A stretch of 64,000 nucleotides of DNA from an uncultured Alphaproteobacteria bacterium (GTDB lineage Bacteria; Pseudomonadota; Alphaproteobacteria; HIMB59; GCA-002718135). A program made the position numbers and the translations under genes. This document shows, in pieces, positions 31,402 to 40,555 of this stretch (position 1 is its first letter; each line of letters begins with the position of its first letter). Below the pieces are notes generated by a model, which saw only the letters and a list, made by a program, of their open reading frames with translations, did no database searches and was not told the DNA's origin. The stretch covers positions 1-64,000 of the forward strand of contig CACDIK010000002.1 in NCBI GenBank assembly GCA_902553005.1, read 5' to 3'.

Positions 31402-32118
31402 TTGATCAATTTTATTTTTTTTTATGTGGATACTAAAAAGGGCTACTTGTCTGAAAGACACAGAGGTATTGAGCGCGAAAACATTGATCTGTTTATTAAA
31501 TCTATAAGAAAATATCATATTGAATCAACAATTATTCACTGTACTGATAAATTTACAAAAACTTTTAAAGATGTTGATATAGTTCATAGAGAGAAATTTG
31601 ATTTAAACCACATAATGTTTGGTAGAGTAAAATGTTTTTCAAGTTTTCCTATTAATAAATCATCAATTTATTTAGACCCTGATATGCTTGTAATGAAAAC
31701 AATACCTGTAAAATTATTTGAAGAAAAGGCTGATGTTTTCTTATTAAAGAGAAGTTTTGATTTAACAGATATAATGCCAACTACATTTAGAAAACTAGAA
31801 TTTCCAAATCACAAAAATAAAAATTTGGAAAATATCTATCCTTTTATTGGTTGTTTTGTTATCCTTAAGAAACAAAATTTCTGGTTAGAGTGTCTAAACT
31901 ATTATGAAAATCTTAGTGAAAATTATAAAAATTGGTTTGGTGACCAAGAAATATTTAAAAGGTTAGTAGAGGAAAATAATTATAAATTTGCTTTTTTAGA
32001 AGAAAAAAATTTTGCATGCCCTCCACAGCATCTGAGTGGAAAAGATAGGCCATTTATAGTTCATTTTAAAGGTAAATATAATAAGGAATTAATAAAAAAA
32101 TATTTTGAATTTGTTTAA
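31402..32118 (+). CDS. Putative glycosyltransferase-like protein (TTG start predicted)
   Basis: SSIYLDPDMLVMKTIP DXD-like motif; PFIGCFVILKKQNFWL. Confidence 0.5.
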   Translation: MINFIFFYVDTKKGYLSERHRGIERENIDLFIKSIRKYHIESTIIHCTDKFTKTFKDVDIVHREKFDLNHIMFGRVKCFSSFPINKSSIYLDPDMLVMKTIPVKLFEEKADVFLLKRSFDLTDIMPTTFRKLEFPNHKNKNLENIYPFIGCFVILKKQNFWLECLNYYENLSENYKNWFGDQEIFKRLVEENNYKFAFLEEKNFACPPQHLSGKDRPFIVHFKGKYNKELIKKYFEFV

Positions 32119-32157
32119 AAAATTAAATTAAATAATTAGGTACAAATTACAATTTAG

Positions 32158-32322
32158 TTAAAGAAAATATAATATAGATTTATTAAATTCATTTTGTAAA
32201 ACGTATATATTTGCAAGGTTTATATATGCTTTATTATTTTTACTATTTAACTCAATTGCATTTAAAAAAAGTGATTTTGCTTCATCAAAATTACCTACTT
32301 CTTGGTTTTTTAACCCTATCAT
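32158..32322 (-). pseudogene. TPR fragment (54 aa), probable remnant of a TPR gene
   Basis: Reverse strand MIGLKNQEVGNFDEAKSLFLNAIELNSKNNKAYINLANIYVLQNEFNKSILYFL; resembles first TPRs of the neighbouring 33164..34786 gene; not in ORF track. Confidence 0.6.
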
Positions 32323-32410
32323 TAATTAATACTTTATAGTTATTTTTATTTTTTAACATTTTCTATTTACTAAAAAAATTTAAGATATATTTTCGTATGA
32401 TAAATAAATC

Positions 32411-33007
32411 ATGTCTAATCCTAATCTTTTCTTCTCTACACCTGTTTGGGTTTCTACAATAAATAATTATAAAGAAACTAATGAAAAAATATATCATTAC
32501 ATTAAGAATTTACAAAATGAGGATAACAAAGGAATAATTCGCAGTAATGTTAAAGGGTGGCACTCCAACAATTTTAATTTAGAAGATGAAAATGTAATTG
32601 AATTTATTAATTTGATTTCTCCAAATATTAACAACGTTTTAAATGATATGAATTGGGATATATCTAAACAAAGAGCAAAGATATCAGCTATGTGGGCAAT
32701 AATTAATATAGGAGGAGCTTCCAATTCTAGACATCATCATGGAAATAGTGACATAAGTGCTGCATATTATGTAAGAGCACCTAAAAATTGTGGTGAGATT
32801 GTTTTTTATGATCCAAGACCCGCCCCAGTATACTTTCATCCATTATCAACAAAACCAAACAGTTTAAATGCTATGCAGAATGCCGTAAATCCAGTAGAAG
32901 GTGGTTTAGTACTCTTTCCTAGTTATTTAGATCATTCAGTAAATCCAAATCTCAGTAATGAAGAAAGAATTGTGATAAGTTTTAATCTAAATTTAGTTAG
33001 GAAATAA
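32411..33007 (+). CDS. Putative 2OG-Fe(II) oxygenase-like protein (TIGR02466-like)
   Basis: LFFSTPVWVSTINNY, SRHHHGNSDISAAYYVRAPKNCGEIVFYDPR, EGGLVLFPSYLDHSVNPN..ERIVISFNL. Confidence 0.7.
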   Translation: MSNPNLFFSTPVWVSTINNYKETNEKIYHYIKNLQNEDNKGIIRSNVKGWHSNNFNLEDENVIEFINLISPNINNVLNDMNWDISKQRAKISAMWAIINIGGASNSRHHHGNSDISAAYYVRAPKNCGEIVFYDPRPAPVYFHPLSTKPNSLNAMQNAVNPVEGGLVLFPSYLDHSVNPNLSNEERIVISFNLNLVRK

Positions 33008-33163
33008 ATATTTTAAGATTAAAATCTTTTTTGATACAGGATTAAGATTTCCAAACATTAAAAGATAAGTAAAATTCGAGGATAATCCATCTTTTGTTTA
33101 AGCTAAAATATTGAATTATTTTTTAATTGATAGCATGTTAATAATAAATAAAAGAAAGTATTC

Positions 33164-34786
33164 ATGAATTATAAAAATCTAATTGAAAATGGAATTAAAT
33201 ATGCACAAAAAGGAAAGCTTATAGAAGCTGAGAATAATTTTAAGAAAGCTATTGAAAAAGATTCAAGTCTTACTGATTCATATATAAATTTGGCCAATGT
33301 ATACATAATGCAAAGAAGAGTTGAAGAGGCAATTAATTTATTAAAGACTTACTTAAAAGATATATCTTTTAATCAAAATATCATTGGTCATTTTTGGAAA
33401 ATTAGCCAAAATTTTAATAGAGAAGAAAAGTTCTTTGAAATAATTAGTTCCTATGAAGATTCAAAAACTCTGAATAAAAAAGAATTGGCTTACATATATT
33501 ATATACATGGAAGATATTGTGCCAAATTAAATGACATTGAATTGTCAATTAAATATTTTAAGAAGTCTATATTTTTTGATGAATTGTTTACGGATAGTTA
33601 CATCAATCTTGTAGACTGGTTAGAAAGAATAAATGAAATTTCACAAGCAAACTTATATTTAAATAAGTTTAATAATGTAGTAAAAAAAATTGATTATAAA
33701 ATAAAGTTTTTTGAAGCATTATTATTGTCAAGAGTAAAAAAATTTAAAGCATCTGAAAATATTCTAAATAAATATAAATTAGAAAAATATTTCGAGAAAG
33801 ATAAATATTATTACATTAAACTATTAAATCTTAAATCGAAAAATAATGAAAGGTTAAGAAATTTTTCAATAGCTTATAATTCAATTGTGAAAAGAAATTT
33901 ATTTTTATCTAACTTAGAAGAAAATCAAAAAATTGATAGAGGTGATATTAATCAAACCATACAAAATTATAAAAAAGTTTACACAAAACATAATAAACAT
34001 TTTGATATAAATAAATTAAAAATAGGTAAAAAAATTGACCTCGTTTTTTTAATTGGATTTCCAAGATCAGGAACTACATTACTAGATACTATATTGCGTA
34101 CTCATTCAAAAACACTTGTTTTAGAGGAGGAAATTTATCTTGAAAATACAAGAAATTATTACTTTACTTCTAAAAATAATAGACTTGACGCAATAAAAAA
34201 TATTTCACTAGAAGAAGTAATAAATTTGCGCAAACATTATTTTGATCAAATAAATATTGATTATAAAAATATAATAACTGTAATTGACAAACTACCTCTT
34301 ACAATTACAGAATTGGGATTTGTAAAAAAAATTTTTCCAGATGCTAAAATAATTCTAGCATTAAGACATCCATGTGATGTAGTTATAAGCTGTTTTTTTA
34401 GCTCTTTCAAAATGAATAGGGCGATGATTAATTTTTTGAGTATTAAAAACACAGTAGACTTTTATAATAAAGTATTAGATCTATTCGAATTTTATGAGAA
34501 TGAGTTAGATCTTGAAATTATAAAAATAAAATATGAAGATATTGTCTTCGATTTTGAAAATGAAACAAAAAAATTATTTAAATTTTTAAATCTTGAGTAT
34601 GAGGAAGATATTAATAAATTTTATGAAACTGCTCAAAGTAGAAAAATGATATCAACACCAAGTTACTCACAAGTAACTAGCCCTATATATTCAAGTTCTA
34701 TTGATAGATGGAAAAATTATGAATCGTTAGTTAAAATTGAAAAACCGTTAAGAAAATGGATAAAAAGACTGAATTATTTAAACTGA
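33164..34786 (+). CDS. TPR-sulfotransferase fusion protein
   Basis: N-terminal TPRs; LIGFPRSGTTLLDTILRTHS PAPS-binding loop; LRHPCDVVISCFFSSF 3'-phosphate loop. Confidence 0.88.
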   Translation: MNYKNLIENGIKYAQKGKLIEAENNFKKAIEKDSSLTDSYINLANVYIMQRRVEEAINLLKTYLKDISFNQNIIGHFWKISQNFNREEKFFEIISSYEDSKTLNKKELAYIYYIHGRYCAKLNDIELSIKYFKKSIFFDELFTDSYINLVDWLERINEISQANLYLNKFNNVVKKIDYKIKFFEALLLSRVKKFKASENILNKYKLEKYFEKDKYYYIKLLNLKSKNNERLRNFSIAYNSIVKRNLFLSNLEENQKIDRGDINQTIQNYKKVYTKHNKHFDINKLKIGKKIDLVFLIGFPRSGTTLLDTILRTHSKTLVLEEEIYLENTRNYYFTSKNNRLDAIKNISLEEVINLRKHYFDQINIDYKNIITVIDKLPLTITELGFVKKIFPDAKIILALRHPCDVVISCFFSSFKMNRAMINFLSIKNTVDFYNKVLDLFEFYENELDLEIIKIKYEDIVFDFENETKKLFKFLNLEYEEDINKFYETAQSRKMISTPSYSQVTSPIYSSSIDRWKNYESLVKIEKPLRKWIKRLNYLN

Positions 34787-34834
34787 AATTTCCATTTGGG
34801 TAAGTGAAACTTTTGAAACTAACCCGCTCAATAT

Positions 34835-34886
34835 TTGGAGCGGGCGAAGGGTTTCGAACCCTCGACTTCAACCTTGGCAAGGTTGC
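34835..34886 (-). repeat. Partial tRNA-Gly(GCC) copy: 52-bp duplicate of tRNA 3' part (att-like)
   Basis: ttggagcgggcgaagggtttcgaaccctcgacttcaaccttggcaaggttgc; 51/52 identical by eye to 36120..36171. Confidence 0.9.
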
Positions 34887-34961
34887 CTAATAGAAATAAT
34901 TTGTAATTTCCTTCAAATTATGTGAAATAATTTTAAAACAAGTTTAGTTTTTGTAATCGAA

Positions 34962-34983
34962 GTGTCCCCCATATGTCCCCCAA
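34962..34983. repeat. tgtcccc tandem motif (gtgtcccccatatgtccccca), candidate integrase arm-type site
   Basis: Two tgtccccc units; similar pair at 36066..36086. Confidence 0.45.
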
Positions 34984-35076
34984 AAGAGAGATCTTTGAGC
35001 TATTGAAGGCAACAATTCTGAAAGGCAACAGAGAGGCAAATTCTTATTTTTTTATAATCATACTTTGTCCTGATTA

Positions 35077-35904
35077 CTAAATATAATTAAAATGCTTCAT
35101 TAACGTTTTTAAATTATTTTCTATAAGCCCAAGCTTTGTTTTTGATAAAATATCTTTCCATTGATTTGATGTTCCGGATCTGAAAAATCTTGAATGTTCT
35201 GAAGATTCATCAAAACCATATTTATTTTCTATTTTTTTAAGATTATTAAAATTAGTATTTTCTATTGTTTGATCAATGTCTGCGTCACTTAAATTGAGCT
35301 TTATTCTGTGCGTTTTATTTAAGAATTCTATAACTTTAATAACTACTTCCTTTATATTTACCTTTAAGTCTTCATACCTAATAATTAATCTGGGTACAGT
35401 TTTATAATTTAACCATGATAAAACATTAAGCTCCCAAGTAGAAATTAGTTCATAAGCACCATTTGTATTAATTATGTTTTTTTTTTCAAAAAGAAGCTCA
35501 TTAATTATTTTATCTAAACTTTTGCCGCTAAAATTTTTAAAAGAAATGACCACATCCCTTGGGTCTCTTATAATATAAATAAAACCTGCATTTACAGTTT
35601 CATTTGTAAATTTTTTATGTCTAACACTATGGGTTTTAAATATATTTAAGTGATTTGATTTCTTATTTAGTATTTTTTGACAATCAATAATATTTTCTGA
35701 TACCCAGTCAAAATGCAAAACATTGTTGTCAGAATAGATTTTATTTTCAAATTCATCAAAGTTTTTTTTAATTGACAATAATGGTATTGACTTTAAGGTT
35801 TTTAGATTAAACTCTTTATCAAAATTATAAAGGTTTGAAATTATAGCTCTCATCCATGTATTGCCAGATTTAGGATATGAAGCCAAAAAAATATTTTTAA
35901 ACAC
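35077..35904 (-). CDS. Sulfotransferase-domain protein
   Basis: ASYPKSGNTWMRAIISNLY PAPS loop; YIIRDPRDVVISFKNFSG; RYEDLK. Confidence 0.9.
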   Translation of the reverse strand: MFKNIFLASYPKSGNTWMRAIISNLYNFDKEFNLKTLKSIPLLSIKKNFDEFENKIYSDNNVLHFDWVSENIIDCQKILNKKSNHLNIFKTHSVRHKKFTNETVNAGFIYIIRDPRDVVISFKNFSGKSLDKIINELLFEKKNIINTNGAYELISTWELNVLSWLNYKTVPRLIIRYEDLKVNIKEVVIKVIEFLNKTHRIKLNLSDADIDQTIENTNFNNLKKIENKYGFDESSEHSRFFRSGTSNQWKDILSKTKLGLIENNLKTLMKHFNYI

Positions 35905-36065
35905 TTAAAATATTTAGGAAGAAATTTCTAAATAAAAATTTCAAATTTAAATATTTATTTTTTTTAATAAATATAATTACTAATTTTAAAAATTTATATC
36001 TGGTAATGAAATTAATTATTATATTTTGTTTAAAATCAAGGTGTTGTATTATTTTGATATATGGA

Positions 36066-36086
36066 GTGTCCCCCAATTGTCCCCGG
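36066..36086. repeat. tgtcccc tandem motif (gtgtcccccaattgtccccgg), candidate integrase arm-type site
   Basis: Same architecture as 34962..34983. Confidence 0.45.
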
Positions 36087-36120
36087 AGATTTTAAAATAA
36101 TATGAATTTAGTATATTTGT

Positions 36121-36195
36121 TGGAGCGGGCGAAGGGATTCGAACCCTCGACTTCAACCTTGGCAAGGTTGCGCTCTACCCCTGAGCTACGCCCGC
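36121..36195 (-). tRNA. tRNA-Gly (anticodon GCC), CCA encoded
   Basis: Reverse complement GCGGGCGTAGCTCAGGGGTAGAGCGCAACCTTGCCAAGGTTGAAGTCGAGGGTTCGAATCCCTTCGCCCGCTCCA folds as a complete cloverleaf. Confidence 0.97.
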
Positions 36196-36249
36196 TTGAA
36201 ATACACAATTACCATTTTGAATTTATAAGTCAATATTTGAGAAAACGAT

Positions 36250-37068
36250 TTATTTAAATCTTCTTCTGTAGACAATATCAACAAGTAACATATGAGGAAG
36301 CGTTAAAGCAGCGAGTCCAATGAAAATTACTTTTAATATCGACTCATATAATGATAAATTTTGGACTAAATAATAAACAATTAATAAACCTCCAATCCAA
36401 GAAATTACTGTAAAAATTATTGTGGAGTAAATAACAAAGTATTTATTTTGTAAATTTAAATAAATATTTTTAATCAGATGTTTTAAATGTTTGTAAGTGT
36501 GAAAAAAACAGAAATATATAGCGAAGCTTAGTAATGGATCGAAAAAATAAAAAATTAATAAAAGAAATATAATCTCAATAATTCCTTTTCGTAATTTCTT
36601 TTCAAAGAAAGAGAGATAAACAAAATATATTATAGATAATAATGTTAAAAAATATGGGATGAAAAAAAATTTTTGGATTGAGTAAATATTATTATTTGTC
36701 AGATATTCAAATATCAAAAAAGATTGATCTTCGTTGAAAAATATTATTCCAAAAATAATAGTCATTCCATAAGTAAAGCTTATAGAATACTTGTATTTAT
36801 TTATTTTAAAATTTGTCCAATCACATAATCCAAAATGGGCAATAGTCATTATAATAAAAATCGTTAATGAAATAATAGGAAAATATAACCAAAATAAAAT
36901 GACTAGAAAAAATAAAATTAGGTAGTAAAATAAAAATTGTAGAAATTGAATTCTGTTATTAAAACCTACTAAAGAAGCAACAGCACCATCAAATGAACCA
37001 TGTGGAAGACCAATGAAAAAAATTAATAAAAAGGAAATAATATTTAAAATTGTTAGGTCTGCTAACAT
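36250..37068 (-). CDS. blh: Blh/Brp-like beta-carotene 15,15'-dioxygenase
   Basis: GLPHGSFDGAVA, TIAHFGLCDW, FCFFHTYKHLKHL, LTLPHMLLVD histidine motifs in a multi-TM protein; follows crtY. Confidence 0.9.
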   Translation of the reverse strand: MLADLTILNIISFLLIFFIGLPHGSFDGAVASLVGFNNRIQFLQFLFYYLILFFLVILFWLYFPIISLTIFIIMTIAHFGLCDWTNFKINKYKYSISFTYGMTIIFGIIFFNEDQSFLIFEYLTNNNIYSIQKFFFIPYFLTLLSIIYFVYLSFFEKKLRKGIIEIIFLLLIFYFFDPLLSFAIYFCFFHTYKHLKHLIKNIYLNLQNKYFVIYSTIIFTVISWIGGLLIVYYLVQNLSLYESILKVIFIGLAALTLPHMLLVDIVYRRRFK

Positions 37069-37069
37069 A

Positions 37070-38152
37070 TCATTTAAATAACTCTTTTATAAAAGGAAGC
37101 TTGGGCATGCTATTTATAATTTTTAACTTAGTTAATAAATTCGATTCACCCATCATAAAACTTTGGAATTCTTTTCCATTTAGATTAGATGCGAGTTTTA
37201 TAAATGACCTTCCATCTTCTCTATTATTTTTTAAAAAATTAATAAAAACTTTATCCATTTTTCTTTCTAAAAAATTATGTATATTTACATAATTGTTCTT
37301 TGAATTTTTTAACAATTGAATTTGTTTTATAAGAAATGAAAAAGCATATCCAGTAGAGGGTTTGCAAGCACCTCCTCTAATACCAATATTGAAGATTTTA
37401 GAATTAACTGATTTTTTTTCCCCTGCAAAAAACATTGGTATTACCCCTTTTTCTGAACTCTGTTCTTTAAAATTATTAATATTATTTTTCTTTAAGTAAT
37501 CATTTATTCTTTCCCTATACCAGGAACTGTGAAAGACATCTTTTGAAAAGACCGTCGATTCAACAAGCGCTTTATTGTGACTAAATGGTAGGATGTATAT
37601 AAAATGCAAAATATTATTTTCTTCCGTAAAGTGCATCAAGGTTAATTTATCTTCATTAAAAGTATTATCTGCCACGGTAATATGAATTCCAAAAAAATGT
37701 TGTAATAATTCATCTTTTTTTTCTTTTGCTGATCGTGAATCATATATTTTTTCAGCGTAATATATTTTATCATCAGTAGTGATTATTTTAAAATAATTTT
37801 TTTCAGGAAAATATTGGACAACTTGTTTGTTTATAATTTTTAAATTATTTTTTGTTTCTAGGCAAAATTTTTTCCAAGTTTTAAAACTAATGACACAGTA
37901 AGGTTTATCCAAACTTGTATGTGTTACATTGGTATTTTTGTTGCCAATACTCCATTTGTACCATTTTTTTTCAATAATTTTTTCAAATGGCTTCATCCAA
38001 TCTGTTAACCAAAAACCAAAAATATTATCTCTTTTGTTTGTATCTTCACTTTCAAATGCAATAATTTCGTTAAAACTATCTCCGTAAAGAATTTTATTTA
38101 CAGCTAAACCACTAGGGCCTAACCCAATTATAGCAGCTTTATAAATTTTCAT
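37070..38152 (-). CDS. crtY: Lycopene beta-cyclase CrtY
   Basis: AAIIGLGPSGLAVNKIL nucleotide-binding motif; NIGIRGGACKPSTGYAFSFL; between crtB and blh. Confidence 0.9.
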   Translation of the reverse strand: MKIYKAAIIGLGPSGLAVNKILYGDSFNEIIAFESEDTNKRDNIFGFWLTDWMKPFEKIIEKKWYKWSIGNKNTNVTHTSLDKPYCVISFKTWKKFCLETKNNLKIINKQVVQYFPEKNYFKIITTDDKIYYAEKIYDSRSAKEKKDELLQHFFGIHITVADNTFNEDKLTLMHFTEENNILHFIYILPFSHNKALVESTVFSKDVFHSSWYRERINDYLKKNNINNFKEQSSEKGVIPMFFAGEKKSVNSKIFNIGIRGGACKPSTGYAFSFLIKQIQLLKNSKNNYVNIHNFLERKMDKVFINFLKNNREDGRSFIKLASNLNGKEFQSFMMGESNLLTKLKIINSMPKLPFIKELFK

Positions 38153-39020
38153 TTGGGAGATTATCTCTAATTTTTTGATACTGATATTTCATAAAAGGGA
38201 TAAAAATAAAAAGTAAAATTGATTTAGCTGTAATTAAAGATTTCTCTAATAAGTTTAAATATACCCTTTCTCTTAAATATTTTTTTTTATTGGATTTTAT
38301 CTTAATACCAATCCCTCTATAAATATTAGCCGCAATGAATATTCCTAGTCTTGTGGATGGTGGGATATACTTTAAACCAGCAAAACCATTTTTATAAAAC
38401 ATATCTGAAAGGACTATTACTTCATGAATTGCATTTGATATTCTTTCATCTTTTTCTGAGCTTTTGTTATGAAGATCAGTTAAATTTTCTAGTGATATAT
38501 CAGGTATCCAATTAGCAGGTAAATATATTCTTTTCATTTTGGAATCTTCATAAACATCTCTAGCTATATTTGTTAGTTGCATTCCAATACCTAAATCAAT
38601 TGCAGATTTTGCTGCTTTTTCATTTTTTACTCCTATAATTTTAGACATCATTAATCCGACAGTTCCGGCAACATGATAAGAGTATTTTATAAGTTCTTCC
38701 TTGTTTTGAATTCTTGTTTTTTTCTGATCCAAAATTAATCCCTCTATTAAGTCTATAAAAATTAAATTGTTAATTTCATTTTTTTGCAAAAAAATATTTA
38801 CTTTATTATTTTTATTGGTCTTTATTTCTTCAATTGAATTTTTGAGATAGATAGTTTGATCTTTGTTGTGTTTATCAGCAATATCATCAAAATATCTACA
38901 AATTGAATATAGAATACCAGCATTTTTTTTTGAACTTTTTGGTAAAAAAAAACTTGCCCAATAAAAACTTTTACCTTCTCTTTTAAGGTCAGTCGACGAA
39001 TTTAGTTCTAAATCAATCAT
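38139..39020 (-). CDS. crtB: Phytoene synthase CrtB
   Basis: SICRYFDDIADK, GMQLTNIARDVYEDSKMKRIYLPANWI. Confidence 0.95.
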   Translation of the reverse strand: MIDLELNSSTDLKREGKSFYWASFFLPKSSKKNAGILYSICRYFDDIADKHNKDQTIYLKNSIEEIKTNKNNKVNIFLQKNEINNLIFIDLIEGLILDQKKTRIQNKEELIKYSYHVAGTVGLMMSKIIGVKNEKAAKSAIDLGIGMQLTNIARDVYEDSKMKRIYLPANWIPDISLENLTDLHNKSSEKDERISNAIHEVIVLSDMFYKNGFAGLKYIPPSTRLGIFIAANIYRGIGIKIKSNKKKYLRERVYLNLLEKSLITAKSILLFIFIPFMKYQYQKIRDNLPNENL

Positions 39021-39022
39021 TG

Positions 39023-40498
39023 TTATTTTAATTCAGATTTGATGATATTTTCAACAACTTTAGCTGAGGAAAGAACACCTGGTATTCCAGCCCCTGGATG
39101 TGAGCCTGCTGCAGAAAAATATAAATTTTTAATTTTTTTGTCTTTGTTGTGATATCTAAACCAAGCTGACTGTGTAAAAATTGGGGCTATAGAAAATCCT
39201 GCTCCGTGCATAGAATTGTAATCGTTTTTAAAATCTTTAGGGTTCATCCAAAAAACATCTGTAATACTCTTTTCTAAATCTGGCATAATTGTTTGTGATA
39301 ATTCTTTAACTATCTTATTTTTAAGGTTTTCTGATTCAACATCCCAATCAATTTTGCCTTGTAAATTGGGTACTGGGCATAGAACATAAAAACTATCACA
39401 TCCTTCTGGAGCAAACGATTTATCAGTTGCGGTAGGCCTATGAATATATAAAGAAAAATCTTCAGATAATATTTTATTTTTAAATATATCATGAAGTAAA
39501 GATTTAAATCTTTCAGTCATCCAAATAGTATGATGAGCAACTTTATGGTATTGTTTTTTCGTACCAAAGAAAAGAACAAAAAGCCCCATTGAATACAATA
39601 AGTTTTTTTCTTTTAATACAGGTCTTTTTAAATTTTGTTTTTTTAAAAGTTTAGAGTAAACCATGGGTGGATCAGCATTACAAACAACTAGATCTATATT
39701 AGAAATCTCTTCATTGTTTGTTAATATTTTTGTTATCCTATTATTTTCCACAATAAATTCTTTTGCCTCTGTATTTGTTTTTATTTTAATACCACAATCA
39801 ATCATTAATTGTTTTAGTTCAGATACAATTTTACCAGTTCCGCCCATACAAAAAAATACGCCCCATTTTCTCTCTAAATAATGAATCAAAGCGTAAATAG
39901 ATGTTGTTGTGTGTGGATCACCTCCAACTAAAAGTGGGTGAATTGAAAATGCTTTTCTAAGATATGGATTTTTTAGATAACTATTTACAAGTTGAGATAC
40001 TGTGAAATAACTTTTTAAAATAATTAAATTAGGAATAACACCTAACATTTTAAAAAAAGAAATAAATGGTTTGTCAGCTAATTGTGTGAACCCTACATCA
40101 AAAATTTTTTTTGATTGATTTAAGAGTTTAGAATATCCTTTGATGTCTCTATTATCATATTTGCTTATTTCATTATTTGTCTTTTCGATAGTAGAACAAT
40201 AATCAAAAGTTTTACCATCATGAAAATAATATCTATACCAGGGCTCAAGAGGAACAAAACTCAAATAATCTTCTCTTTTTTTCCCAAATAGACTAAATAA
40301 TTCATCAAAAAGAAATGGTGCTGTTATAACTGTTGGTCCAGCATCATGTTTAAAACCATTCACTTCAAAAACTCTTGCTCTTCCTCCAAGCTCGTCTAGT
40401 TTTTCAATAATTGTTGTATCATAGCCTAATTTTTTTAGTCTTAGACTAATCGCAATACCTCCAAAACCACTTCCTATAACTACTGCTTTTTTTCCCAT
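39023..40498 (-). CDS. crtI: Phytoene desaturase CrtI
   Basis: AVVIGSGFGGIAISLRLKKLGYDTTIIEKLDELGGRARVFEVNGFKHDAGPTV; YFSAAGSHPGAGIPGVLSSAK. Confidence 0.97.
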   Translation of the reverse strand: MGKKAVVIGSGFGGIAISLRLKKLGYDTTIIEKLDELGGRARVFEVNGFKHDAGPTVITAPFLFDELFSLFGKKREDYLSFVPLEPWYRYYFHDGKTFDYCSTIEKTNNEISKYDNRDIKGYSKLLNQSKKIFDVGFTQLADKPFISFFKMLGVIPNLIILKSYFTVSQLVNSYLKNPYLRKAFSIHPLLVGGDPHTTTSIYALIHYLERKWGVFFCMGGTGKIVSELKQLMIDCGIKIKTNTEAKEFIVENNRITKILTNNEEISNIDLVVCNADPPMVYSKLLKKQNLKRPVLKEKNLLYSMGLFVLFFGTKKQYHKVAHHTIWMTERFKSLLHDIFKNKILSEDFSLYIHRPTATDKSFAPEGCDSFYVLCPVPNLQGKIDWDVESENLKNKIVKELSQTIMPDLEKSITDVFWMNPKDFKNDYNSMHGAGFSIAPIFTQSAWFRYHNKDKKIKNLYFSAAGSHPGAGIPGVLSSAKVVENIIKSELK

Positions 40499-40555
40499 TT
40501 TTAATTTTGTAATTGTATTTAAATACCTTATTTCTTAATAAATATAATATTATTT

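Noticed and set aside
34835-34886. Second functional tRNA-Gly gene
   Set aside because: Only the 3' part through the anticodon arm is present; D arm and 5' acceptor strand are missing, so it is a partial copy
34887-36119. Integrase gene inside the tRNA-bounded segment
   Set aside because: No ORF other than the sulfotransferase; I could not find tyrosine recombinase motifs in any frame by eye
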